Assembly: GCA_951804985.1 (NCBI GenBank)
Contig: OX638131.1
Coordinates: 58,930,351-58,994,350 of the forward strand
From: Dryomyza anilis
Taxonomy: Eukaryota > Arthropoda > Insecta > Diptera > Dryomyzidae
Direction: 5' to 3'
Length of the DNA stretch: 64,000 nt
A program made the translations under genes and the position numbers. Under the pieces are notes generated by a model. It worked only from the letters and a program-made list of their open reading frames with translations, did not search any database and was not told the DNA's origin. Shown piece after piece: positions 21,391-34,293 of the stretch. The number at the start of each line of letters is the position of its first letter. Positions within the stretch are counted from its first letter, which is position 1.

Positions 21391-23220
21391 GGTGGAAATA
21401 TCGAAAGAATCTAGAGAGATTACAACATTTATAACACGAAAAGGATTATTTCGATACAAAAAGCTAATGTTTGGAATACCGTGTGCTCCAGAATTATTTC
21501 AGAAAATAATGGAAAGAATTCTTTGTGGGAGTGAGGTATGTATTAACTTTATAGATGACATCATCGTATATGGGTCTACAAAAGAAGAACACAATATACG
21601 ATTGAAGAAAGTGTTGAATTCTATAAAAGAGAACAATGTTTTAATAAATCAAGACAAATGCATGTATAGAGTAACAGAATTGCAATTTCTTGGTCATCAC
21701 TTTTCAGCAGACGGTATAAAGCCAGATAGAGAAAAATTAACGACAATAAAATCGTTTAGATGTCCGAAAACAGCGGAGGAAGTCCGAAGTTTCCTTGGAT
21801 TAGTTAATAATGTAGGTAAATTTGTTCCAAATTTAGCTACACGCACTGAATTGTTACGGCAGCTGACAAAGAAAGGAGTACCATTCGAGTGGCGATTTTT
21901 GCAGACTGAAGCTTTTGAAAATGAAAAGAAATGATGTTGGATTATTTAAAGTTGGGATACTATGATGTTTGTGACAAAACACAACTCATTGCATTGGGTT
22001 AGGCGCAGTTTTAATCCAGATCAATGCTAAAGGACCACGAATCATATCATATGCTAGCAAGAGTTTATCTGATGTTGAAAAAATATATGCTCAAACCGAA
22101 AAGGAAGCATTTGCATTAGTATGGGTTGTGGAAAGATTTTACTATTACCTCTTTGAACGATTATTTGAATTAATAACAGATCTCAAACCACTGGAAGTAA
22201 TCTTTGTCCCAAATCTAAGCCATGTGCTGGGTATTGCGTTTACAATCTTATAAGTACAAAGTAATTTACAAGCCTGGGAAAACAAATACTGCAGATCCAC
22301 TATCTAAATTGGCAGTTGAAACAAATGCATATACATTTGATGAGGACTCTGAACATAATGTGAATTGGGTAGTAACCACTGCAACACAAGTAGCTGTAAA
22401 ATTGTATGAAATATAAAATATATATTCAAACGACAATGAGATAAAAGCAGTAAAGACAGGTATTTATGAAAGCATATGGTCTGAGATAGCAGCACCTTAC
22501 AAACTATTTAAAGAAGAGTTATGTAGGCGAGATACTTCTACATGGAAATCGTATTGTAATTCCAGAAAGTTTACGTGAGCAAGTACTCAAATTAGCGCAC
22601 GAAGGTCATCCTGGCATGACAGTAATGAAGAGACGATTGCGATCTAAGGTATGGTGGTCTAAAATTGATCAACATGCGGAGCAGTGTATAAAAAAAATGT
22701 TTAGGATGCACGTTAGTATCAGCACCGGCACCTCCTGTACCAATGAAGCGTAAAGAATTACCATCAGGTCCCTGGCAACATTTGGCAATTGATTTTTTGG
22801 GACCGTTACCATCGGGTCATAATCTCTGTGTTGTTGTGGATTACTACAGCCGATATATAAGTCGAAATTATGAAGAAGATTGACTCCAAAGAAACAATTC
22901 AAAGATTAAAAATTATGTTCGCACGATTCGGATTGCCGTTATCTATTACTGCTGACAACGATTGTCAATTCATCAGAGTAGAATTCAAAAGATTTTGTAA
23001 TGTAAACAATATCAAATTAATAAATTTTACACCTTATTGGCCACAAATGAATGGAGAAGTCGAATGTCTAAATCGATCGTTACTTAAACGATTGATAATT
23101 TCACAGAATTCAAATGGAAATTGGTTGGATTATTTACAAACGTATTTGCTTATGTACAGATCTACACAACATTCAACAACATTAAAGACGCCTGCATAAC
23201 TTTTATTTGGCAGAAATATT
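21391..23220 (+). pseudogene. Ty3/gypsy-like pol: RT, RNase H and integrase, 3' part
   Basis: Continuation of the pol gene left at 16172. The frame 21392-21934 is the RT palm and connection: LFRYKKLMFGIPCAPELF, FIDDIIVYG (catalytic Asp pair near residues 55-56) and LQFLGHHFSADGIKP. RNase H follows in broken frames with YASKSLSDVEK, EKEAFALVW and CW...YKPGKTNTADPLS (22050-22310). The integrase begins with a zinc-binding HEGHPGMT block (22590), then AIDFLGPLP (first Asp, near 22785), ITADND (second Asp, near 22950) and NGEVECLNRSL (Glu, near 23055). There are stops after RT, within RNase H and at 23197-23199, and the C-terminus is cut by the element at 23224. Dead copy of an ordinary LTR retrotransposon; no env seen. 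Confidence 0.9.
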
Positions 23221-23223
23221 CTA

Positions 23224-24289
23224 CCCTAGTAGAAATTTGGCCGATGCACCATCAGGAAATGATCGGGGTTTCGTTGGGTAAGCCCTAATAGAGCAAACAT
23301 GATCATTGCCTTGTTATGCCCTTATCATGCTCACCATAGCAGGGTTTACGAGGCAAAATCCATCGGGCAATGATCGGGTTAAATGAACAAAACACTAAAT
23401 ATTTTTTTATTAAACAGGAGACTTGCAGAAATATTTCACCATTATTATGAACATATTTTTATGAAAGATTTACATTTAACAATTAATTTTAAAAATTATT
23501 TTTTTATTTTCCCAATGTAAAACTAATGGCGCATATTCATAAACAATTTAAAGTCGACTTTAAAATTAAATTCAGCTTTTTGACATTTTATTATTTGTGA
23601 AAATTGTCGATCAAGACGACTTTAAATTGTCTATGAATATGAGCCAATGTTTTTAAATGATAGTAAATATTATCATGTAAATGATCATTTTATTAGTTGC
23701 AAGGGCTTTATATTAAAAATAACAGGAACTAATTTTATGAAATGATTTAATTAAATATGTGGACAGTAACAATGAACATCAGAATAAGGGATTTGAACAT
23801 TTGTTTCAACTCAATAAATGAAAGGATATATGCATTAACTTTTTCTACATGTAACATGCGTTTAAAGCTTTCAAAGTTGGTAAAATAGAAAATGTTCCTT
23901 ATTTAAATGCATTGACAGTTGCCAAACTATCGGAAGCATGTCCTATTAACCTTAATGAAGAGTACAATGCTTTCGTTTTTATTTAAATATTTTAAATTAA
24001 AATATCTTCGAGAAGTAAAAGCCACCAAATACATGCCAATTATTCATTTACAAAAATCTTTATACATCTTGTCAACTTTTGATTCCATTTTGATTCCATT
24101 TGAGATTTGTAGGGTCGGGTAAATAATGAAATCGGGAATTACGCGATCAGTACATGATCATGGCCTGAGGTTTGTACATGATCGGGACACTGCGTTACAA
24201 GGACATTGTGGGCCTCGTCATAGCCCGACAATCTCAAATAATGACATGATCAGTTCATGAGCATGGCCCTACCAAAATTTCTACTAGGG
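23224..24289. mobile_element. 1066-bp TIR element with TCTA target duplication
   Basis: Ends are CCCTAGTAGAAATTTGGCC at the left and the complement, with one small change, at the right (GGCCCTACCAAAATTT then CTACTAGGG). TCTA flanks both sides (23220-23223 and 24290-24293). Both ends are rich in ATGATCGGG-like words. No transposase frame. It lies within the end of the gypsy-like integrase. Confidence 0.7.
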
Positions 24290-24293
24290 TCTA

Positions 24294-25658
24294 CAATATC
24301 TATTGATGTTTTTGAAAAACATTTTTGTATGGAAAATCTATATTAATAAAACAAAACTTTTTTTTGTCTTGCACTAACCGGCCGTATTTCTGAACAGATT
24401 TTATTGATACTGGTATCAAACGATTCGTATTAATATGATGTAGTGCGTGCTATACTTAGTTTTTATAATTTTAGAACGAAAAATGCTAGAAAAACGTAAA
24501 AACTAAATTACAACAATCATATGAAAAGAGTACTGCAGTTAACTGCGCTCTTAGTGGTCAGTGTAGTGCATCATACTCTCACAGAAGAACAAGAATTCTG
24601 CCGCATGAGTTTTTGTTGTTGATGCTGGTTTAACACAGCAAACAGAGAGGGGAAAAAACAGTAGACACCACGAATATATTGAAGTTTGTAGGAAAATTAG
24701 AAATCCGATTAAAAAATAAAAAAATATATACAATTTTAATGGAAAAGTAATTTTATTAGATCCTGTCGTGTGACTTCTTTTATAATAAATAATTCAGCTA
24801 ATATTTTGAAATGAATCCAAAAAAATTGGGGTAATCTGACCTAAGTTATGGCGAGTCAATCGGGAAAAATATAAATATTGAGGTGTACCTAATTGAAATT
24901 CCGTGGTTTTTATAATTAAATAAAAATATATATTATATCAAAAAGTTTATATAACAATAAAACTATAGTCCGTAATATCTTTTGTATTGTTCGATCGTAC
25001 AATTGACCATTTACAAAAATTAGTACAGCCAAAATAGATGTTTTCAATGGTCCATATTTAATACAAACCATAAGCAATACCGAAGAATTTGAGCAAGTAT
25101 GTAAAGTGGATACTGAAATTAAGCATATAATTAACGAGACTAACAGAATATACTTCATCTCTTCACTGATTTAATAACTATTATCGAATTAAATCAATAT
25201 TTCCTAAACATATACTATAACATTAAATATTTTCGTATAAACCATGTTTCTCTTTTATATTTAGACACACGTTTTCAGCTAGCTGGATGGTTTTTACTAG
25301 TAACTGCATAATTTGAAAACATTTGTATTAAAAATCTTCATTTATACATCCTCAAATATGTAGATAAATTACTACCTCTGTTTTAAATTTAACTACATAC
25401 TGTATTTATTTTACATCAAGCTAAAGTTAAAGTATAACAACATGCACATTAAATTTTACTATATTCTGCATTTATTTAAAATACGAAAATATTAGTCTCT
25501 CAAAAAATGTAGATATTATTTATTTAATAACTACGTATGCAATAATTTTTATCAAATTCAAAGTAAAACTTGAGAATGTTCTTCGTTACCTAAACCAATG
25601 CAATTTAATAAAGAAATTAGTTAAACATTGATTAATTTAGATATGAAAATACTTGAAT
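24294..25658. other. No gene seen
   Basis: AT-rich sequence with several 60-80 codon frames (24551, 24916) lacking any motif; nothing else recognised. Confidence 0.5.
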
Positions 25659-25667
25659 TCTTCTTTC

Positions 25668-27991
25668 AAGTACGTGAAGTTAAATAATTCGCGAATTTAG
25701 CGAATACACAAACCATAATTTTTTAACAGAGGCACTGTTAAATAAATATACTGACTGCCATATGGAGAGTACTGTGATGAAATGACCACTGTGTCCAGTC
25801 CAGGAGGCCTGTGCGCTAACTTCTTATATGTCATTCGAAAGGTAATGACTTGTACTTTCCAACGACACTATCCGCTAATCAAAAGCTATACGTTTGGTAT
25901 TTTTAACAATTTTTTGAAAAAATGTCTTTTTTGGATGGAAAATCGAACATGATGAAGTAACCACTGGCCAGTCCAGGAGGCCTGTGCGCTAACTTCTTAT
26001 ATGTCATTCGAAAGGTAATGACTTGTATTTTCCAACGACACTATCTGCTAATCAAAAGCTATACGTTTGGTATTTTTAACAATTTTTTGAAAAATGTCTT
26101 TTTTGGATGGAAAATCGAACATGATGAAATGGCCACTGGCCAGTCCAGGAGGCCTGTGCGCTAACTTCTTATATGTCATTCGAAAGGTATTGACTTGTAC
26201 TCTCCAACGACACTATCCGCTAATCAAAAGCTATACGTTTGGTATTTTTAACAATTTTTTTAAAAAATGTGTTTTTTGGATGAAAAATCGAACATGATGA
26301 AGTGGCCAGTCCAGGAGGCCTGTGCGCTAACTTCTCATATGTCATTCGAAAGGTATTGACTTGTACTTTCCAACGACACTATCTGCTAATCAAAAGCTAT
26401 ACGTTTGGTATTTTTAACAATTTTTTGAAAAAATGTGTTTTTTGGATGGAAAATCAAACATGATGAAGTGGCCACTGGCTAGTCCAGGAGGCCTGTGCGC
26501 TAACTTCTCATATGTCATTCGAAGGGTACTGACTTTTACTTTCCAACGAAACTATCCGCTAGTAAAAAGATATACGTTTGGTATTTTTAATTAATTTTTT
26601 AAAAATTGTTTTTTTTTTGATGAAAAATCGAACATAATGAAGTGGCCACTGGCCAATCCAGGAGGCCTGTGCGCTAACTTACCATATGTCATTCAACAGG
26701 TACTGACTTTTACTTTCCAACGACACTATCCGCTAATCAAAAGCTATACGGTTGGTATTTTTAACAATTTTTTGAAAAAAATTCTTTTTTTGATGGAAAA
26801 TCGAACATGATGAAGTGGCCACTGGCCAGTCCAGGAGGCCTGTGCGCTAACTTCTCCATATGTCATTCGAAAGGTATTGACTTGTACTTTCCAACGACAC
26901 TATCCGCTAATGAAAAGCTATACGTTTGGTATTTTTAACAATTTTTTGAAAAAATTTCTTTTTTGGATGAAAAATCGAACATGATGAAGTGGCCACTGGC
27001 CAGTCCAGGAGGCCTGTGCGCTAACTTCTCATATGTCATTCGAAAGGTATTGACTTGTACTTTCCAACAACACTATCCGCTAATCAAAAGCTATACGGTT
27101 GGTATTTTTAACAATTATTTGAAAAAATTTCTTTTTTGGATGAAAAATCGAACATGATGAAGTGGCCACTGGCCAGTCCAGGAGGCCTGTGCGCTAACTT
27201 CTTATATGTCATTCGAAAGGTAATGACTTGTACTTTCCAACGACACTATCCGCTAATCAAAAGCTATACGCGGTTGGTATTTTTAACAATTTTTTGAAAA
27301 AAAATCTTTTTTGGATGGAAAATCGAACATGATGAAGTGGCCACTGGCCAGTCCAGGAGGCCTGTGCGCTAATTTCTCATATGTCATTCGAAAGGTATTG
27401 AGTTGTACTTTCCAACGACACTATCCCCTAGTAAAAAGATATACGTTTGGTATTTTTAACTTTTTTTTGAAAAATTTAAATAATTTAAACTAAATGATCT
27501 TAGAACACAGAGATGAGTTTCAATGCTAAAAATTCGCGATAATTAACAGAGCGGTTATTTTCAATTTTTCAAAAAATAGTTAAAAATACCAAACGTATAG
27601 CTTTTGATTAGCAGATAGTGTCGTTGGAAAGAACAAGTCATTACCTTTCGAATGACATATAAGAAGTTAGCGCACAGGCCTCCTGGACTGGCCAGTGGCC
27701 ACTTCATCATGTTCGATTTTCCATCCAAAAAAGACATTTTTTCAAAAAATTGTTAAAAATACCAAACGTATAGCTTTTGATTAGCGGATAGTGTCATTGG
27801 AAAGTACAAGTCATTACCTTTCGAATGACATATAAGAAGTTAGCGCACAGGCCTCCTGGACTGGCCACAGTGGTCATTTCATCATAGTACACTCCATATG
27901 GCAGTCAGTATATTTATTTAACAGTGCCTCTGTTAAAAAATTACGGTTTGTGTATTCGCTAAATTCGCGAATTATTTAACTTCACGTACTT
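25668..27991. mobile_element. Foldback element with 173-bp subrepeats and 9-bp target duplication
   Basis: A 2324-bp element with nearly identical terminal inverted repeats. Both begin AAGTACGTGAAGTTAAATAA when read inward and run at least 130 bp to TGGCCAGTCCAGG. The flanks are a perfect 9-bp duplication TCTTCTTTC (25659-25667 and 27992-28000). Inside, ten direct subrepeats are followed by about 60 bp of spacer and two inverted ones. Long subrepeated arms and a 9-bp duplication are the hallmarks of Drosophila FB-type (Mutator-related) elements. No transposase is present, and the 60-67 codon frames in the units only reflect the repeats. Confidence 0.88.
25780..27475. repeat. 173-bp tandem array, ten direct units
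   Basis: The mark GGCCTGTGCGCTAACTTCT begins at 25806, 25979, 26151, 26317, 26490, 26664, 26837, 27011, 27184 and 27359, so spacing is 172-175 bp apart from one 166-bp unit that lost ACTGGCC. Two more units lie inverted at about 27590-27900. Units differ by only a few percent by eye. Confidence 0.92.
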
Positions 27992-28000
27992 TCTTCTTTC

Positions 28001-30022
28001 TACAATGCACATATTGACGCATTATATACAGAAAAAATCCTACGTTTCGCTCGAAAGGGTTTAATTGGGTAGATAACTTACATCTTTCCCCATAAAAAGA
28101 TCGTCTGAATAGTATGGCGTCTCTTGGCGAACATAATGGAGTAGCTTCACCAGAATAAGACATCGGAAATGCACGTGTGAGAGCATTTTTGTTTTCTCTT
28201 TCACATTGCTAGGGTATGAAATTCGCTTCACAACTGCGTGCAACAGCGGAGACAACCTACACAATTCTACACACACACACATTTCACAACCAGTCAGTAG
28301 TAAATTTCATTGTTGTATGAGATGCTTGTATAGCGAAGCAGCACGGCACTGATATGAATAGACTGCGCAATTTATACAAATTAATAGTTTTTATAAAAAA
28401 TTATCTATAAGACACAAACGTTCGACAATATTCAAATACATTTGAATCGAAGTTTTTTTTTTAAATAAAAAAAATATATATTATTTATTTGCTTTTTGAA
28501 CAGCACTTTCCCAGACTAAATTTTAAGCAGGAAAATGGTTAGAACACAAGCTATCGCATTGAAATCACATTTTATATGATGCTTTGAGGTAGGCAAAGGT
28601 GGGAATGTGGTCAAAAGCAGCTAGTTCCCTGCTATAGCATGAAAACAAAATTGGTAGGGAAATAGCAGGCATACGTAGGGGTATGGTAGCCAAACAGGTA
28701 GGCACAAGCAGAGTATGGTAGCAAAATGGTAAGGAAAGATAGAGAGCATAAACATATACCGAAAAATTACTATACTAAATTATACTACATTTATGTCTTT
28801 GTTTTAAAAATATGCATTTCTACTACATTTTGATCGTTTTTAAATACATTTGTATTTATTTATAATAATTTACCAACTCATTGTATTAAAAATTCAATTT
28901 CTACATAGTACAGAAACTGTACGGTGTCTTCGTTTTCTGCACTTTTTATTATATGAATTTCATACACGGGAATACACGACGGACGACTGCGTAGGTAGAA
29001 ACGGAACCCATTTCGTATTCTACACATTCACATAGGCGACGGTCGACAGCGGAGGTAGCAGGTATAAACAGCATCCGAACGAAAGATTTGTCGGTATCTC
29101 AACGGTCTGCAACGATCTGCAACGGTTTCTGTTGCGCGTTATTGGCAGAATATTGTTCTTATGTGGTACAAAGCGACACGTAGGTGCTTGCTATTACTCG
29201 TCGTCAGAACTGATGATGATTAGTAGAAAATATTTTTATAATATTCAGTTAGATTTTTCACTAGCTGTGTAGCAGATGGTACAAACCAAAACAAATTGTG
29301 TAAGTGTAAATAAGCATACAATAAAAGTAATATATAACGTGAACGAATGCTCAGCATGACCATCCTGAACCAAGCGGCGACGACTGCCTCTCGATGAAGT
29401 TTTGCATTTTATTCTCTCGCTTCTGTTTTGTTTATGAGTGGCTTTATGCGGTTCAATCATTGGACCAGTTCGTTTGTGTGGTTGCTTCGCCGGCTCTGCG
29501 ATGCAGCGATTTGAAAAACTATTTCAAAAAAATCAGCAAATCTAAGTCAATTTTAAGTTTGACAATAATCATAGTTGCCATACTGTAGGATATTTTCGTA
29601 CCATTTATTTGCACAATTAACCATATGTGGTATCTATTTATTACTATGGAAAAAGGGTAATTTTATAATGAAATTTGAGGTATAAAATAAATAGATGGAT
29701 CATTTTAACAACAAAATGTGACCTGTTTAATTAAAATGAGAATTTGCGTAGTTCTTTTAACATGGTGTTAAATCTTAACACTTTATAAAAATGTAATATT
29801 TTGGCGTAAAATAAATATCAAATGCACTTCATCGCCTGAAAAAACATAGATATTTATTTAATTTTTGTTTATATTTATTTTCAGGTTTTTATATCAAGAA
29901 ATTCAAAGATGTAAACGCTAAATTCATTCAATGGACCAATTTTTAATAACATATATTACTATAAATTATTTAAATATTTTATTGTTAAACTTAATTTTTT
30001 AGTAGTTTTAATTGATTTTGTA
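28001..30022. other. No gene seen
   Basis: Two kilobases with no recognised element. A short (AC)6 run is at about 28270. The 28960-29200 part is less AT-rich and has two related GACGGACGAC / GGCGACGGTCGAC blocks with a TATAAA at about 29065, which could be a promoter or part of an unknown repeat. Frames at 28061, 29245 and 29394 show no motif. Confidence 0.4.
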
Positions 30023-30480
30023 TATACACCTGTGTGCAAAAAATAGTAGTGGCCACCTTTTAATTAGGCTATTGCATTTTTGGTCACGTTGCAACATAAG
30101 AACCACAATGTATTTTTATTATTTACATATATTGGAAATTAGTGATTAAAATGACGTATAATTCTCCTATATTTTTAACACATTTTCAAAAATTACCCTC
30201 ACTTTTGTATGCGAGTCGTTAATGTTTCTGTGCAAAATAATAGTAGTGCTAGCGAATATGTTACAAAATCGAAATATTTTTATATAGTTACTGAATTGAA
30301 AGTTTGCTTTTGTATTAGTGAGATTAATTTGAACAAATTTGTAAAATATTACATATATTTTTTATGTTTTGATTGAATATAGGACCCACATAACCACGTT
30401 CTAGTAAAACCCCAAAAAATGCTTTAAATTGTATCCTGTAAAAAAATAATATTCAAAACATTTAAGTATTCAAAACATTT
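30023..30480 (+). mobile_element. Tc1-type element arm
   Basis: CTGTGTGCAAAAAATAGTAGTG and the following 400 bp match the left arm of the palindromic element at 32688, including GATTGAATATAGGACCCAC and the internal TGTGCAAAATAATAGTAGTG. Only one arm is present. What follows to about 30830 may include eroded transposase sequence but cannot be proven. Confidence 0.5.
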
Positions 30481-32113
30481 AAGGATATCGTTCATTGCTT
30501 AACTAAAATATGAAATAATACAAAGATTGTGCAAAAAAACATGAAACTCCTAGGTAAAATGATAAATATATCAAAAATTCACTTATTTGAAGTTGACATA
30601 TGATTTGAGTAAACAATTCTATGGCAGGCATCAAAGTAAATAAAAATCTTAGAATACAGATCGATAGATTAACCATTAAAGAACAACTCATAGAATAATT
30701 TTTTCTGGTAGAAAATAACAAATACATTTTTAGACGTATCAAAATATTGCATAAAATCATAAGTTTTCTCATGACTATCTGTCTGACCTATTTGTGCAAA
30801 TATATTGCCATTTTCTATTGTTTAATAAAATAAAAAATTGTTTAATAAACTTTTTTGGTATTCTCTGAAACAGTACAGAGCTAATAGATAATAGTAAATT
30901 ACACTAATGGTCAAGTGAGATTGTCATGAGGAAAATTAAGATTTGTTGTAATATTTTGCTACGTCTAAATATTTATTTGTCCGTTCTCTGTACCGTATAC
31001 GGCTCCGTTATACGGTACGTTTACGGAATCTGATTCCGTATCTGCTGTACCTTTAACGGCACGTAAACGGTACGTTTTGTTTCTTGGGATATGTATTTAT
31101 TTTAAATACATTTTTATTTATTTTTATTACAGTAATTTATTCGATGTATAATATAAATCATTAGTGCCCATCCAACCCACAGTACCAAAAACTTCTTTTT
31201 GTACAATAACACCGACGAATTTTGTTTGTTATATTTAAATCAATCGCTTCGATTCTCTATTGCTGGATTCGCATATGATTTCTGAAGGAACTCCACATTT
31301 TTTTACAAAAGGAAATCCTTATTGTTATTGTGTTCGCAATTTTACTAAAAAAAAGTGATTGCAGAAAGCAATAACAAAACGGGTGTGAATGAAAAACAAC
31401 ATGTGTTTGTTTTTGTACAGCAAGAAGTTTTTGTTTCGGGCGAACATGACGGTTAGAACTATTTGCTGGGTACTTTTGATGAGAATATTGATATCAGCTT
31501 GTTGATATAACAATAATTCGCGTAGAAAAACGACGGAAATAAACACCGATGTCTACAAATGACAATTTTTAATACTGAAATATTTTGAAGGCAAATTTGA
31601 TATTTGTAAACAAAATTTTCTGTCGACAACATTGGTCAACAAGTTGTCGACAGTTTAAAACTTAAAAACAGAAATATTGTAAACAAAATTTTCTGTCGAC
31701 TACTTGTTGATAAAGCTTTAAAACTTTCAAAACAAAAATTCCTATACAATGTGTTTGCCAGCTACTCGCAGGCTACCTTTCAGTTTGCTACTACGAAGAA
31801 GATTTTTAAAATTTCAAAACAGAAATTCCTATACAATGTGTTTGCCTGCTACTCGTAGGCTATCTTTCCCTTCCATATTCTAACTATAAAGATACCTTTC
31901 AAAACTTCAAACCAAAACATAAAGAAAAATGCGTTTGCTTGAACATACCAGTTTCCTGCGTAAAAGCTGATTTAGAAAGCCTGTCTGTTTTCATATGCAA
32001 TGTGCATTTCCTACCATATTCCTGTGAGTTTTTCACAAAACTATTTTTATAATACCAGTTTCCTTGCATATTTTTTGTCAGGAGTTTTTGATTAAAATAC
32101 AAAAATAATAATG
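30481..32113. other. No gene; two local duplications
   Basis: GTAAACAAAATTTTCTGTCG occurs at about 31606 and 31679, and ATTCCTATACAATGTGTTTG at about 31737 and 31825, giving two adjacent imperfect duplications. Around 31000-31080 the words TACGGTACGT recur. Remaining frames carry no motif. Confidence 0.45.
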
Positions 32114-32334
32114 TATAACGAATAAAAGTTGTTTAAATTTAAATAAATTTTAAATAAATTAATTAAAATTATTTGTTATTCAAAATTTTTGAATGAAAAA
32201 CGAAATAAAAAACTGATGAATAAAATAATTTATTCTTTATGCAAAAAAAAATAGTTATTGATTTCGAATAACAAATAAATTTAATTAATTTATTTAAAAT
32301 TTATTCAAATTTAAACAATTTTTATTCGTTATTA
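32114..32334. mobile_element. AT-rich palindromic MITE, about 220 bp
   Basis: TATAACGAATAAAAGTTGTT with its AT-only continuation at 32114-32180 is mirrored by 32265-32334, which ends AATTTTTATTCGTTAT. It would form one long hairpin. Target duplication not resolved because the flanks are also AT-rich. Confidence 0.6.
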
Positions 32335-32687
32335 ATTACACTGTGCGGAACTTCATTTGTTGCCCTATTCTAGCAGTTGTTGCACTGAAAAGTTTCCATA
32401 GATCAAAAACTGCCATAAAAGTTGTTGCTCTGAGTTTTTAGTTTTTGCCTCGAATCGAATTCAGTTTTCACAAACACACAGAACGAAATAAATTATTTCT
32501 TTTGTCATTAATAAAACATTGAAATACTTCTATCAAATATAATCGCGGATTTAATATCATCTTCATCTGATGATGAAGACGATGGTGCAGTGGTCATTCA
32601 ACAAATTTTAAGGTCATCAACAAAAAAAAACGAGGAATTGAAAATTTCGTTGAAGAAGTCGTGGACAAGTACACCGATGCAGACGTA

Positions 32688-33717
32688 CAGCTGTGTGAAA
32701 AATAATATCAGCGCTCACCCATAAATTATAAATTCAATTTTTTAGAAGTGTTGCGTAATAAGAACAATCAATTATTTTTATAATTTACATGTATTGGAAT
32801 TATGTCATTACAATGCCGTCTTATGTTTCCACATTCTTAACCTATTTCTAAAATTATGGTATCTTTTGTAAATGAGTATTGAATTTTGGTGTGAAAAATA
32901 GTAACAGTTTCAAAGTTTTTAAATTTATTACTTTTATTTATATTAGTTAGGCTAATTTGAAAAGTATTGTTAAATATTTGAAATATTTTATGTTGCTTTG
33001 ATTAAATATGGAACCTACCACAGCCTTGTCTTAGTAAATCGCGCAAATTCCTTAAAAATCCTTAACATTTTTTAATAGAGCTTTCAAAATTATACATGTT
33101 TATTCCATAGCTAAAATGTTAACTAAAGCAAAACATTTGACAAAAACTACGAAACACGTTTATAAACGTAAACACGTGCCTAAACGTAAAAATAGTATCA
33201 ATAAATCACTTGTTTCAATATTTTTTTTCACTTTGGTACATTTCACACAAAAGGTTACTTAAATTATATGAAACATTCAAACAAGTGATTTTTTGATACT
33301 ATTTTTACGTTTAGGCACGTGTTTCGTATTTGTTGTCAAATTATTTGCTTCAGTTAACATTTTAGCTATGAAATAAACAATATCCTGTACAATTTTGAAA
33401 GCTCTATTAAAAAAATTTAAAGATTTTTAAGGATTTTCGCGATTTACTAAAACAAGGTTGTGTAGGTTCCATATTTAATCAAAGCAACACAAAATATTTC
33501 AAATATTCAACAGTACTGTTCAAATTAGCCTAACTAATATAAATACAAGTTATAAATTTAAAAACTTTGAAGAAAATAATGGATTTTGTAACAAATTTGG
33601 TACCGCTGCTATTATTTTTCACACCTAAATTCAAGACTCATTTACAAAAGGCACCATATTTTTAGAAATAGGTTAAGAATATATAGGAAATAGGAAATAT
33701 ATATTTTCACACAGCTA
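32688..33717. mobile_element. Palindromic Tc1-type MITE inside the Harbinger transposase
   Basis: A 1030-bp foldback starting CAGCTGTGTGAAAAATA and ending ATATTTTCACACAGCTA, flanked by TA (32686-32687 and 33718-33719), as expected for Tc1/mariner. Left arm 32688-33215 pairs with 33255-33717, though the right arm lacks about 120 bp. The centre is near 33235, with ACGTGCCTAAACGTAAAAAT next to it. No transposase. Confidence 0.82.
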
Positions 33718-34098
33718 TAACAACAACACGTATGGCACCAAAGCCAGTTGTATTTAATATTCTTTTAAACCCTTTAGTTTAAAGAGAATCTGAGGATATC
33801 AAAGGAAACTGCAGCTTTTCTAGCGCTGGAGTACGAACGTTCAAACTTCCTCCAAGAATGAAAGTCCTTGGAGGAAGAAAAAAAATGTCAGCAAGAAAAC
33901 AAATATACGCATTCCTGTGTTAAGACAGTAAAATATAGCCCTTTAAATTTAAATAACACCATCATTTTAAGTTCGGAGGCAACAAAAATACCATGCATAG
34001 GCATATGCAAAGAATGTTTGATTTTTTTTTTTGATATTTCAAAAAAATATATCAAATTTCCAAGAAGCGAAGACGAAACCACAAATAAATTTGAACAG

Positions 34099-34293
34099 GT
34101 TTGCAATTTGCATTATTTTAATATATGTATACCTTCATTTATCACTGGTTAATTTTAAGGTTGTCCATGCTTTTGTAATTCAATTGTAGTACAAAATAGT
34201 ATTGAATATTAATAATTGGTTCACAAAAATATGCGAAATATTAATTGATCGCGTATTCAAGATATATTAATTACAATATTCTTTAGATTTCAG
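34099..34293 (+). other. Intron of the Harbinger transposase
   Basis: Donor CAG|GTTTGC and acceptor TTTAGATTTCAG|GG bound 195 bp. Removing it joins KFEQ to GFPNV in phase, which restores the usual order of this family. Confidence 0.65.

Noticed and set aside
26094..27493. Repeated 60-67 codon frames (MKWPLASPGGLCANF...)
   Set aside because: They are the same frame of the 173-bp subrepeat, broken in most units.
28960..29200. Possible promoter with TATAAA near 29065
   Set aside because: No downstream coding sequence could be supported.
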